From contig NC_087065.1 in NCBI RefSeq assembly GCF_963678635.1, positions 10,129,579-10,193,578 of the forward strand: a stretch of 64,000 nucleotides of DNA. Reading direction: 5' to 3'. Source of the stretch: Symsagittifera roscoffensis. Lineage: Eukaryota; Xenacoelomorpha; Acoela; Convolutidae. The position numbers and the translations under genes are program-made. Position 1 is the first letter of the stretch; each line of letters begins with the position of its first letter. The notes below the pieces were generated by a model. The model did not search any database. It had not been told where the DNA came from and was given only the letters and a program-made list of their open reading frames with translations. This document shows, in pieces, positions 49,001 through 52,360 of this stretch.

Positions 49001-50362
49001 AATTGAGGAACGCTATTTGGACTTACTAGCTAATTTCTAGAAACCAATTACATTCTTTTGTACTTCACATGGAAGAAAATTGAAATTTTGTCAAAATTTT
49101 GTTTTTCAAAAAGATTTAATCAAAAATTATTCCAACATTCAGAGTTTCGCGATTACGCGAGCAATCTGGTCCGAGCTTGATAAATCATCGGTAGAACACA
49201 ACTTAAATGTTTCGAAAAAATGGATGTGTTTGGATCAAACTGTCGATCAAAAAACAAACAGAGCAAGCTTCTCAATTTTGAATAAATTTAGAAGCCAAAA
49301 AAATCAGTTGTCTTTTGATTTGTCAAGTGACGGCTTGGTTGTTGAAAGGAGGGATTTGCAAAACGGGAGAAAAACCAGATTGGTCTGACACTTTTGACAG
49401 TTCTAATTTAAGTCGTTCGCTTCCTATAGAAAGCAGTTTGATTTTTCATAAATTGTAGAAAGATTGTTTATAAGTGCCACAAAGGAAGCCAAAACAGGTA
49501 CTTTTATTTACTCAAGCGTAAAGAAAATTTTTAAGTTTATATAGCATTGTATGAACAACAAATCATGGATGTCTATACTAGTATTTAAAAACTTATACGA
49601 CATTTAAATCGATGGAATGCAAGAAAGTTTTCAATTTTTTGATTTTCAGGCATAAATTTAAACCTTTAAATTATTGATTCAGTCTTGAAAAAAAAGTTAG
49701 TTGTCATATGAGGAAACTGGAAGACCATTTGAAATTCTTAGAAATGTTAGAAATCGTAGAACCACTGAAAAGGCTATCTAGCGAGTTATCTATCTGTGCC
49801 AATGGAAGCTGTTTATTTCCAAATGACAATTTTCTCTTTAGTTTTTTGGACTTTTGGTTCATTTTAACGATTTTTTAAAAAGTTTTTAAGATGTAGAAAA
49901 CAAAAAAGTACACATTAAGACCAAAATTCAAGTCAATTTTCCAACCTCATTAGTTTTACTTAGAGTAGAAATTAAGAAAAAATTTGGATGTTGAAAAACT
50001 TCGCAGATTAAATTATCAACTAAGCCTGATGCGCCCAAATTAACTCGGTTAAAACGACCCACCTTTATTTCGGACTCAGAGCTGCACGAGTTGAACTGGG
50101 AAACAGAATGATCAACCTGGTCCTGATTGGCTCTCACTTTCATCAGCAGGGGCTTCGGAGTCGAAGTTCCCGTCGGCTCCCCCCTCATCGGAATTTTCGG
50201 ACTCTTAGGGGGTAGAGGGGGAGGGCGCAACGGAGCATCGCGTAATGGTATCTTAACCTCCCCATAATTTTGGAGTTCATACGTTTCCGTGTTAACATAA
50301 AGGGGACTGTCAATATCTAAAGGTTTGGGATTCGAAACATACTTTTTGCGATTTTTAGACAT
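17461..50362 (-). CDS. Patched domain-containing transporter, 8 exons (joined gene model)
   Basis: Eight minus-strand exons join in phase (300, 145, 192, 168, 876, 272, 154 and 1601 bp) into 3708 bp, or 1235 residues plus stop. All introns are GT-AG. Domain order: proline-rich cytoplasmic N-terminus (1-150), TM1 (about 160-180), first extracellular domain, sterol-sensing domain (about 415-610) with GNGLDDLFIFMSAW, second extracellular domain (about 700-840), second TM bundle with YVMDFAVHICLGY (about 915-930), and a Ser/Asn-rich C-tail (about 1008-1235). The paired GxxxD-type motifs in TM4 and TM10 mark RND-superfamily Patched/PTCHD/patched-related proteins, thought to move sterols or lipids across membranes using ion gradients. 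Length fits the family. A closer assignment (PTCHD3-like or nematode-type PTR) needs a tree. Intron 2 carries a 12.5-kb retroelement in sense orientation. Confidence 0.88.
19859..20012 (-). CDS. Patched-like gene, exon 7 (TM7)
   Basis: GTCTTCAG|GCTGTG to ACAG|GTCTCC, 154 bp, too short for routine ORF detection. It encodes a helix (AVCILLYLAYMGAAIYGV) and IKTERGVSLFSIVEKHSSF, then SKTYFNQ, the usual TM7 and start of the second extracellular domain. Phase 0 in and phase 1 out match the neighbouring exons. Confidence 0.88.
20036..20069 (+). repeat. Two units of the 17-bp GCGAGTTGTC motif
   Basis: TTTGCGAGTTGTCTTTT followed by AATGCGAATTGTCGCAT, both 17 bp, in intron 6 just upstream (minus sense) of the exon 7 acceptor. 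Fragment of the same family as 25577-25771 and 46694-46788. Confidence 0.45.
20415..20686 (-). CDS. Patched-like gene, exon 6
   Basis: TTTTTCAG|CCAGTG to CAAAG|GTAAAC, 272 bp. It completes the sterol-sensing domain (AVAWCFVVQMTFFGSCLA, as in family NFCxYxAxxxxFxYxYQxTFFG) and then encodes a cytoplasmic loop rich in Arg/Lys/Cys, ending KLLLNPVSK. Joins in phase with exons 5 and 7. Confidence 0.9.
21189..21525. mobile_element. hAT-like MITE, intron 5
   Basis: Starts CAGTAGCGGATTTGGGG and ends CTAATCCGCCTCTG, imperfect inverted termini. Flanking 8-mers (21181-21188 and 21526-21533) match at 6 of 8 positions. The internal sequence, including CAAAGGGTCC and GGTTTGGGAGAGC, is shared with 56702-57076. 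Non-coding; C-rich near its right end. Confidence 0.6.
22430..22702. mobile_element. Diverged Tc1-like foldback arm, intron 5
   Basis: Shares the right-arm order of the 29986-30715 foldback: CCAAAATGACTAATTTTAGG, AACCCAATTTGAGAAAAACG, then GATTAACTTAAATCAGC and CTCTG before TA. More diverged than that copy; no matching left arm was recognised. Confidence 0.5.
23155..23655 (-). repeat. Dispersed ~500-bp repeat (GTTCCGAC family), intron 5
   Basis: On the minus strand this aligns along its whole length with 51860-52360. Shared blocks include TCGGTGTGGTTTTTTT/TTGGTGTGGTTTTTTT, CCCATTGRARATATYGAC, TTTGAAGAG/TTTAAAGAA, ACTGCTGAGAG/ATGCTGAGAG and ATTGAATTGAGGCT. GTTCCGAC and GTCGGAAC lie near the two ends in inverted orientation. 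No coding function is evident. Confidence 0.7.
23736..24611 (-). CDS. Patched-like gene, exon 5 (extracellular domain and sterol-sensing domain)
   Basis: The acceptor GCTTTTCAG|AAT and donor TTCAG|GTAAA bound 876 bp. It encodes the rest of the first extracellular domain (YTDLCAKHSTHC, TFISNTSITDGKA, LRWYLRQ) and most of the sterol-sensing domain, with several helices and the motif GNGLDDLFIFMSAWKKT. RRAGYPITISSVASLSAF closes the helical bundle. The acidic pair in GNGLDD matches the TM4 ion-relay position of Patched/NPC1/RND proteins. Confidence 0.92.
25577..25771. mobile_element. Foldback element with 17-bp units, intron 4
   Basis: The left arm (25577-25627) is three head-to-tail 17-bp units like GGCGACAATTCGTAACA. 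The right arm (25721-25771) is three units of the reverse complement (TGTTACGAATTGTCGCC). The arms are separated by about 93 bp. Likely a non-autonomous DNA transposon. Confidence 0.65.
27846..28169. mobile_element. GAGCGG-rich palindromic element
   Basis: Outer inverted repeats pair TTCACCTAATTTGAAGCAAG at the left with the complement of CTTGCTTCAATTTGGGCGAA at the right, extending about 75 bp. Between them GAGCGGTTTTT-like words recur in both orientations, so much of the 324 bp can fold on itself. Probably a foldback/MITE; no coding potential. Confidence 0.7.
28320..28456. repeat. 31-bp minisatellite, four units plus a partial
   Basis: Units at 28320, 28351, 28382 and 28413 follow TTTGGGTCGCRCAAAGTCGC plus AACATAGCTAA, then a partial unit. 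It lies immediately right of the GAGCGG palindrome, after two CGACCGAAA-type words. Confidence 0.9.
28726..28905 (-). mobile_element. tRNA-derived SINE, copy A
   Basis: Read on the minus strand: a tRNA-like head with a B-box-like AGATTCAAATCC (28847-28858) and an A-box-like GGATAGTGCGTGAG, then a tail ending GTTTGCAAAGCGCAGCTTCG. The tail aligns with copy B (63420-63610): shared GAAGCTTA, GCTTTTTGTCGTG-like and AAGCGCAGCTT blocks. The anticodon-loop region reads CTCTTGATT but is not a credible functional tRNA. Confidence 0.7.
29986..30715. mobile_element. Tc1/mariner-like foldback element (730 bp)
   Basis: Starts CAGTGCTGATTTAAATTAAC and ends with its inverse, flanked by TA on both sides (29984-29985, 30716-30717). 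Arms 29986-30297 and 30405-30715 are near-perfect inverted repeats around a ~107-bp spacer. No transposase frame. Transcribed as part of intron 4, it would form a hairpin of about 310 bp. Confidence 0.8.
31804..31971 (-). CDS. Patched-like gene, exon 4
   Basis: Between TGTGAATAG|ACA and AATAC|GTTAGA. It encodes the start of the first extracellular domain (DIFYEHGDEDYIPSHNP, then YAEALIVPRDPSGNLLSEEY). The LYAEALIV...GNLLSEE pattern is characteristic of patched-related proteins. GC-rich relative to its flanks. Confidence 0.85.
32468..32659 (-). CDS. Patched-like gene, exon 3 (TM1)
   Basis: The acceptor at TTGCAG|GCC joins exon 2 in phase. The peptide begins LTGTISTWYGCFL and continues through a hydrophobic helix (NPWVVILINLFFATLLLCG) to LMTPNNSASLKDRR, the usual Patched-family TM1 plus YTPxNS-type segment. 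It ends TTTCCG|GTCTGC. GC is clearly higher than in the surrounding intron. Confidence 0.85.
32869..32887 (-). repeat. 3' LTR terminal remnant
   Basis: ACACTTCGGTCTTAACTCA on minus matches the last 19 bases of the putative 5' LTR (44990-45008). Sequence further upstream does not match, so most of the 3' LTR seems deleted. GTAT follows at 32865-32868 on the plus strand. Confidence 0.5.
32920..34056 (-). CDS. Retroelement ATG-less ORF3 (378 codons)
   Basis: The frame is open from directly after TAA at 34059-34057 to TAA at 32922-32920 and has no in-frame ATG. The product is rich in Ser, Pro, Thr, Gln and Asn over the first ~220 residues (SSPTSSQDNQTPPSTTQ, TTTSSSLPETLSLPSTP). The C-terminal ~130 residues look more folded (LDWNTFTAPPPLFGQ, LHNWALNRLQYRQDIHND, TIGYITFYNPYSGLSY). 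No signal peptide, membrane segment or known domain was recognised. Codon style matches gag and pol, supporting real coding. Translation would need splicing to an upstream start, frameshifting or a non-AUG start. Confidence 0.6.
   Translation of the reverse strand, partial: QFKNPSKIATQQSQNQSSPTSSQDNQTPPSTTQNPQTSTRISFQDNPYTFEERHARLSEPLEPVQRQAPLSEPTYNLYPTLPQELSRIRNPSQNQNTVEINRQIIHPRRNRNLQTPRVHFDIPQSPSQNTPENPIGILPETPTLLSQRSTSSLPSDYLGSTPTSEQIRENPFNPTNQTSRFPYWTTHSFTQGEPNLVNDRIDISTDTTTSSSLPETLSLPSTPSISQFSPPPFNLNFPNNLDARYREQSSINIPLRLDWNTFTAPPPLFGQHQESNRLHNWALNRLQYRQDIHNDIRDHNIQILQQNSLQLKFEITVKLNNITQHPYPLNPPNITAQSLPPPFITTEVIYKYDRYTKNTIGYITFYNPYSGLSYTCIF
34062..34250 (-). CDS. Retroelement small hydrophobic ORF 2 (62 aa)
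   Basis: ATG at 34250-34248 shares ATGA with the preceding stop. Two likely transmembrane helices (FLLFVIFITFLSSLILTI and FTFALATILLILFLEEY) are joined by a short basic loop (CKCIKKA). The stop at 34064-34062 lies 8 bp before the next open frame. Could be a viroporin-like or Env-derived membrane protein; this is inference only. Confidence 0.35.
   Translation of the reverse strand: MIRTIFSRTDIFLLFVIFITFLSSLILTICKCIKKAIFTFALATILLILFLEEYYNKHKPSH
34247..34477 (-). CDS. Retroelement small hydrophobic ORF 1 (76 aa)
   Basis: ATG at 34477, stop TGA at 34249-34247. Rich in Phe, Ile and Leu with one or two likely membrane segments (FIIFLFDILESFLIILIIF and following). It overlaps the next ORF by ATGA, a typical coupled stop-start. 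It occupies the env position, but no Env signature was recognised. AT-rich DNA readily yields hydrophobic frames, so coding is uncertain. Confidence 0.35.
   Translation of the reverse strand: MLFSQSVTQILINLKHFFTILETFIIFLFDILESFLIILIIFCNIFLIFYTILELFLQLSKTLDYIHRYESYNLSK
34478..35074 (-). other. Pol to hydrophobic-ORF interval of the retroelement
   Basis: About 600 bp with no ATG-initiated frame of note. It has two copies of TACTTTAGGCTAA about 30 bp apart (about 34675-34720, plus sense) and a Met-less frame of about 50 codons that stops just before the ATG at 34477. Possibly the splice-acceptor region for 3' genes. Confidence 0.4.
35075..40906 (-). CDS. Retroelement Pol (nucleocapsid knuckle, PR, RT, RNase H, IN)
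   Basis: The frame is open from directly after the gag UGA. The first ATG is at 40660, giving 1861 aa, plus 82 upstream codons carrying a CCHC knuckle (CNYCRRYGHSISEC). From the ATG: an Asn/Arg/Ser/Tyr-rich low-complexity region (about 25-195); protease LIDSGAES (about 349-355); RT with LDAR, FTTADM and YLDD (about 758-861); RNase H with CDASNFGIGAAL (about 1006), TDHKP and LPDTLSR; integrase HHCC zinc finger (H1370, H1377, C1407, C1410) and D1442, D1502, E1538, a D-D-35-E triad; a C-terminal domain with KKLQPLRKGPYQI. All catalytic motifs look intact, so the element may be active or very young. Confidence 0.92.
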   Translation of the reverse strand: METTPTNINNIQESETDLVEKITEILNIYEKNPNFKGKPSFKKWCNYCRRYGHSISECRQKQQDNQNKPQKYKEPNKSFYQYMKKDQNLPNKTVHSNNSSGKPLPNNTNYTRNQLPYNSSYRGRSPERRNTYNSSQNHYNRPNSRNNYSRSNSNTQRFVSRSNSQSRNNYYPNNQSRNSSYNRNRNYSYNRNRSYSNNRNQNYPNNRSRNNSYNRSNYNRPNNNYQNRSRNNSQNRHPSYNNRYRNYSQSPHRNNNNYNNSNNRHRSSTPKHQRQINQVQSNPETTSDPPGIDDTVTDTLQLNQINCTSSDSESDTENTLSINMIKVENDYESVIYEQPFSSHIYENQSEFLQNYYTTPINSTPTTQETNEINTTDQTNKNTKTKCLNTNHIYQNIQKEQPKEKIWTIPFLLESPRNKEFQPPDLEIDFLIDSGAESNIINIPTWNEIKTLHPKLIPLETSSKLATAQGSTLINYGKIQLFLLPTRTMEQSKILNKPFKQIFHITDIKYNIIGIPFISKYIPTINILNSKILIKDKYTKTKETSLTFFQRLNKQPPYFSKFYPIFNKQRKHLKPLSGNIYNFSIKQVHQYDKEQNKQKFYMSEFEFKPIHKFFKITISSIKYLKNSNSDIISLHVYNNTPYQVTLPLGLLGYCETNATISPIHEKAYRVNNILQLLDICQSTILNEELSINNIISNENRNTDYFTKTPYFKPTFNISNYTEDQQKFLTMFNFQHSQITQDEFEKLAKQLIKYSSVYATSKFDVGKISSSLHLPLKPDAVFKKQRASKVPIHLHDKVNRLLDILEQYNIISPVNKEEQPKGNTFINPVIILAKGESLKIVLDARYLNSLIDESKCNWPIEPIQVILTKINGKYFTTADMNSAYNQMPLDEQSRRLTQFVIGNQQYEFNRLFYGISIGPAAFSAFMSKIFRPLILKKNAITYLDDVFMQSQTKDEMFNVLEKYHQILQNENLKAAPDKSHFFLTRVKFLGHNIERKTITPLKSRIDAIQKLQPPTNKKKIQEFLGMLNFLSKYVYKMQLYLRPFYNILRQQNNFEWNIEHQTRFEEIKKLLTEQISNTIPDSNQPFYAMCDASNFGIGAALLQSQNGTNKMNLISANSRLFTQAELRLSTLMRECTAIIYTLTEYEFLILGSKHPTVLFTDHKPIIFLFTQKSNPNHRVYRFQLILMKFPNLHIVWTAGKNLALPDTLSRNTPPELLTRKTTVEIPKNIKFYLAENETSPRLECKYAVKTDIEQSQINNLQHFPLYLDCQNNHYEVDLLGTSTFKPIPYSQWIKNNTQQKRTKQHPPKKDHFPLIEKEDLTDKINLSGPQTNDSKYTINQVFDLHDPLDTIPLSKLEIENIFLPPTETITISTLKQYQNLDPIIRQLKSWHKYKTKPIKADSTILGNKTLLRYFRKFNNTTINENTDLLEYNLNESTVPCLPLSMILIAFNISHTQNIKGHSGSEKTYSNFIQNFYFPNAPIWIKVLCNDCIVCQLNKPYPNQKQIAQKQDFKGQSLYFNHRISFDTKGPISPSSEGNSYIMVIVDAFTHYVALNPVPHCNAYYAYTTLYEHWIAKFGLPEILVTDNGTEFINNEIITLCHLYNIKHKPRTSHAPWTNGLVEGMNRSLQEYLRCIINGNDTKYTEWSADVKLFPLAYNSQITTTLGMSPYEMVFNQKPRKPIMFTANSHKNAQGYCQPNKDSICYNLPLHTHDEDHFHHPQILKLASGTHTEWILNRDKKHNEIYQKITKKLLQRQNINEQINSRFTPASDLKIGTFVLIPNFNTQKGISKKLQPLRKGPYQIIAKPDDVTYKITNSNKKEIVQHRNNLLPYYPKEYALRELTQLYSFTGLKIIQNEPHLKNTEQNDNPTENQNTKPIATKINTQNHKESPKQRKNRKMTEQIIPQEQIDKSEHRKTTRLRNQPRKNYKIFIPQSKILKKVEFQK
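40907..43297 (-). CDS. Retroelement Gag (796 aa)
   Basis: ATG at 43297 and UGA at 40909-40907. A ~230-residue N-terminal domain of unknown kind precedes a long Gln/Asn/Pro-rich linker (about 240-570). The conserved Ty3/gypsy capsid-like region follows, with TTLDGAAQKWFSVLP, FTQEFSKMF and QQQRVLCNEIRRLPNE. There is no CCHC knuckle before the stop; it lies after the UGA in the pol frame. Gag would form the virus-like particle. At 796 residues it is long for Ty3/gypsy Gag. Confidence 0.85.
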   Translation of the reverse strand: MSSTHTPGEETPDDDEIFPFIVDADTDRGQHIFCQNLLVNLFEPGISPCKTEFPDVKIKRQIIDHYLKDICNITQQYGIYSIEFTSPNHNNRKYTIQTDDLDLEFSKVFSEYIKSIQYHNSQRANSILTNEVFAIIYSYISILENEIPITNVSPKETSKHLKVRHEITLLSSYLNIIKENFTKDDVSQHTKHDLQKILAWFIIDYFTHNIDLIAQARKNFRPQNSNDDTAITEQSDYVWDPEWSHPAFISFPQSISSQAIGTISYIRDYVRVIPLTIDATPLNYNTFLPDTQNNSLNSTVIHNENLNGTRNLTQQDIQTPSHFINEEIVHTTTTQQSISPIRPNLTTPRNTNPSQTQVTLQSTVKPSVAPKYSHMDYQTYRPMTIPPKTRKTFTRNNFADHNYNYTHPSKTYNQPQRNFNQYTRSRNWDNPMTQPNSINFQTNPPQDHSENYPFFQQNKNKKQTSYQMDYLSSDDDFLQPDIFAQNTQEYRRQGIQRTRTNHRNFSPQPIDAQNQQPIQQQNPINTQSFQPIQQQNPMTAHSYQPSQMQNEIPLPYYLQQHEITRNQLSNFSQMPNAAESLQMTMNPYLMGGSSITSNKPLMVFTGTDPEYSVEDYLNAVTANLILNIGPEPINTPLHQNWIHRRTALIQTTLDGAAQKWFSVLPLEIKSNWKRFTQEFSKMFDSERNKQQQRVLCNEIRRLPNETIKQIAVRIETLVRKAYSLNTHDYKNTKMTEILMMTLTPQLRKIAIKKRASHPSSIREPDLDFRKLVDKLEQAEITMKLEETENLKLQYVN
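43272..43739 (-). CDS. Retroelement ORF0, basic protein of 155 aa
   Basis: ATG at 43739. The stop overlaps the first 26 bp of gag in a different frame (gag is +1). The protein has a lysine/arginine-rich centre (RTKRQTLKRKIITKQRQ) and a second basic patch (RGKRRIKKQYKHK) that could bind RNA or direct nuclear entry, separated by an acidic Ser-rich part (SESETNSLDE). No known domain was recognised. It is the first coding frame after the leader. Canonical Ty3/gypsy elements lack an ORF before gag, so this may be an accessory gene or a detached Gag N-terminus. Long open frame and tight overlap support coding. Confidence 0.6.
   Translation of the reverse strand: MSFKNLGNKQTIVLHNCEIDNKKYDLVITPHTQTVGYIRTKRQTLKRKIITKQRQITRKRFSKNRNAFSESETNSLDELYKLKESIDKNCPIHDQLYFSDSETTSNSSQRGKRRIKKQYKHKPVHLYNWNQPIRHINNYILTVIERKNEFNAHPR
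43740..44972 (-). other. Retroelement leader region
   Basis: About 1.2 kb between primer-binding site and first ORF. It contains two 25-bp direct repeats (44254-44278, 44314-44338), three related GGGTTGG-containing segments (about 43840, 43952, 44175) and a 77-codon frame (44902-44669) with no recognised domain. A leader this long is suited to packaging, splice-donor or translation signals. Confidence 0.5.
44254..44338. repeat. Direct repeat pair with internal hairpin in the leader
   Basis: The same 25 bp occurs at 44254-44278 and 44314-44338, 60 bp apart. It contains AAGGATAAGCCTT, a short inverted repeat, and is bounded by GATC. Candidate RNA structural element. Confidence 0.6.
44973..44987 (-). 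promoter_or_regulatory. Putative primer-binding site
   Basis: TGGTGCGACCATAAG on the minus strand begins with TGG, the complement of tRNA 3' CCA, two bases after the putative LTR end. The tRNA was not identified. Confidence 0.5.
44990..45397 (-). repeat. Putative 5' LTR (408 bp)
   Basis: Read on minus it starts TGGAACC and ends TCTTAACTCA, two bases before the primer-binding site. It contains AATAAA (45188-45193), inverted ATGATTGG/CCAATCAT boxes and a 28-bp hairpin (45255-45282). The left border rests on TG plus the matching GTAT flank. No full second LTR exists in the window to confirm it. Confidence 0.5.
45255..45282. promoter_or_regulatory. Hairpin within the putative LTR
   Basis: GTGCTGAAATTAC and TAACTTCAGCAC form inverted arms of 12-13 bp with one mismatch and a tiny loop. 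The position, upstream of AATAAA in the putative LTR, would suit a promoter or RNA element; the role is unknown. Confidence 0.4.
45544..45688 (-). CDS. Patched-like gene, exon 2
   Basis: A pyrimidine-rich acceptor (TGATCAG|ATG) leads into 48 codons and one extra base, ending AAAC|GTCAGT (phase 1). The peptide is charged (KMEKRCGNVV, MKKKVRWAPC) and precedes TM1. Exon 2 begins with ATG, so it could also serve as an alternative start if exon 1 is skipped. The following intron contains the Ty3/gypsy element. Confidence 0.72.
46321..46572. mobile_element. hAT-like MITE, intron 1
   Basis: Starts CAGGTGCGGATTTAGGG and ends AACTTAAACCGCTACTG, inverted termini like those at 21189 and 56702. Flanking 8-mers (46313-46320, 46573-46580) agree at 6 of 8 positions. 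Short, non-coding. Confidence 0.55.
46694..46788. repeat. 17-bp-unit foldback fragment, intron 1
   Basis: Three consecutive 17-bp units (GTTGCGAGTTGTCCTTT and two variants) end in AGCGCTATG. Two inverse-like units (TTGCGACAACTC, TGACAATTCAT) precede them. Same periodicity and motif as the element at 25577-25771. Confidence 0.55.
50063..50362 (-). CDS. Patched-like gene, exon 1 (start codon)
   Basis: An ATG at 50362-50360 opens 100 codons that end at AAAG|GTGGGT (phase 0). The encoded N-terminus is hydrophilic with a proline-rich stretch (PLRPPPLPPKSPKIP) resembling SH3 ligands, and a Ser-rich end. It fits a cytoplasmic tail before TM1. The frame stays open past the splice site for 44 more codons, so the donor is inferred from the GT consensus and a matching phase in exon 2. 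Upstream non-coding exons are possible. Confidence 0.7.
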
Positions 50363-51859
50363 TTTAATAACAAACCATTTGTACCAATAGAGAAAAATGG
50401 ACGGTTGAAAGCTTTAAAAGCTGGTAAAACAGATTCAAAACCACTATGTAAAAAGTTTTAAAAATATTAAATAAGCACTGAAACCATTACCATTATTATG
50501 ATGCCACATATCAGTGTAAAACGTTTTCTTTTTTATAATGTAGAATCAACTTTGAACAAGTCTTCATCATATCAAAAAATGAAGTAATTCAAGCATAAAT
50601 GGCTCGTTTTACTTTATGATAGTTTTCGATTACGGCCCTTTCGCGCTGTTAAGTTGACACTTCTCAGCTCGATTGAAAAAATAAGATTTCAAACCACTTA
50701 TTCAACTGCTCTGAATTGATTTTTATGCTTCAAAGAATATCACGAGAAAGCGTTAAGACAAGTTTGAGTATCATAGCAAAACTATGAACAAGTCTTGTGG
50801 GTTTGTTTAGTTTCAAAAGTGTTTTTTGTTTGTTTTTGTTTTTAATTTGGGGTTTTGTATTCAGTTAATACAGAAGTATGTTCAATTAATCCCGAAATGC
50901 AAAAAAAAATATGATTTTGTTGAGTGAAAAGGCGTTAGTGGAATTTATCACTCAAGACATTCTGATTACTACTTTGCGTGAAAAAAATCAGATGAATATT
51001 CTAAACACAACCGACAACAATGCTCCTCCCCGCTTTTTGTAGTCGGAACAAACCGATCGAATTTCGTACCTGAAAAACAACTAAAAGCCATCTGGATTGC
51101 CTCGATTTGCTCATACTTTAATTTTTACTCAGTTCTGTTGCTTCAAATACAAAACTATCTATAAAGATCGGATGTTCGAGGCCCACCATGATCCAATGCT
51201 CCTTGCTTGAGGGTGAGGCAACATTACACAGCCCAGGAAAAAAAATTGTATGTTGTTCTTAAGCAGGGGTACAACAGCGGTTCAGCTGTACAGCTCGTAT
51301 GTTGGCCCTTTCCCTCGTGGATAAACGGTCTTATTTATAAATGTAACGCCAACTTGTTTCTTTTCAATCGTGAGAAGACGTGAAGTGATAATATTCATGA
51401 GAAATCAATAGATCTACACAACTAAGAAGATCCTCAGGTTTTTTTTTTCATTGGCTCCTTTCTCTTGACACCAACAATTCAACCAAAAAGAAACCTGATG
51501 ATTGGCTTGCATGCATTTCTGATCTAGAGTGTGAACTTAACTGCCCTTTAAGTGAGAAAAAAGTCAAGCTTGTTACTGTTTAAGCAATGGTTTATTGCTC
51601 AAAATGAAAAGTTTTGCCTTTGTACTGACCTGTCTTCTTAAGCGATGGTCTATTTAATGCTACCTAAACACCGGCCGTAACTTTAACATAAAGATAAATT
51701 AGCATAAACATTTGAAAGTTTTGAAAAGATGTTTAAATACGTTTTAGCGAATCAGATTTCACGATACTAATACTATCTACAACATTCCAGTTATCGATTT
51801 CATAGTTTTAGATCAAAAATTTGGTTGTAATTGAGCTTAAAATCCAGGTCTTTCAGAAT
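50363..51859. other. Upstream of the Patched-like gene start
   Basis: About 1.5 kb with no recognised gene. A CCAAT on the plus strand lies about 20 bp from the start codon; no clear TATA box or initiator could be defined. A less AT-rich patch at about 51180-51400 was not identified. Confidence 0.4.
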
Positions 51860-52360
51860 TCTAATTGTTCCGACTTTCGAAAAACAACATTTATGCTCGG
51901 TGTGGTTTTTTTATTCGGTCAACTTCACCGATCGAAATAAAAATTTTCATCCAAAATTTTTTATGCCCCATTGAAAATATTGACATCTTGAGTTCAAATA
52001 TAAAAAGATATTTCACCTCCGGTTATTTTTTATAAAGTTCTGAGGGTTTGAAATTTGCCAAATTTGTCATAATCTGGACTAAATTATCCGCGCTTTGAAG
52101 AGTTGATTCATACTGCTGAGAGCGTAACGCGAATCATTTATGCGTGGTGAACTATTCCGCATAACAAAATCGCTCCAAATTGAATTGAGGCTAGCTAATT
52201 GGTCGTAAAAATTTATTATGACTCAAATTCTTACATTTTGATATTGTCCAAAATGTATAGATTATCAATATTTTTTTTCACAAAAACCATTCGATATGAA
52301 CTATGGGATAGTCGGAACAATCAGGGCTTTGCCCTGATGTACGAGCAGTCTTGCTTTAGT
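51860..52360 (+). repeat. Dispersed ~500-bp repeat (GTTCCGAC family)
   Basis: Plus-strand copy matching the reverse complement of 23155-23655 throughout. Begins GTTCCGACTTTCG and ends near GTCGGAACAATCAGGGC, then CCCTGATGTACGAGCAGTC. Both ends carry the inverted 8-mer. Confidence 0.7.

Larger units (their letters stand above)
45689..50062 (-). other. Intron 1 of the Patched-like gene
   Basis: 4.4 kb, AT-rich. It holds three GTGGTCGGAACA-type words (46050-46095), a hAT-like MITE (46321-46572), a 17-bp-unit element (46694-46788) and diverged GTTCCGAC-family segments (about 47270-47850 and 48400-49170). The plus-strand open frame at 49080-49388 falls in the last of these and is not a convincing gene. 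Confidence 0.7.

Noticed and set aside
49080-49388. 102-codon plus-strand frame in intron 1
   Set aside because: It lies in a diverged GTTCCGAC-family segment and has no domain or splice support.
51180-51400. Possible small nuclear or other structured RNA
   Set aside because: Less AT-rich than its surroundings, but no U1-U6, 7SK or SRP motif could be matched.
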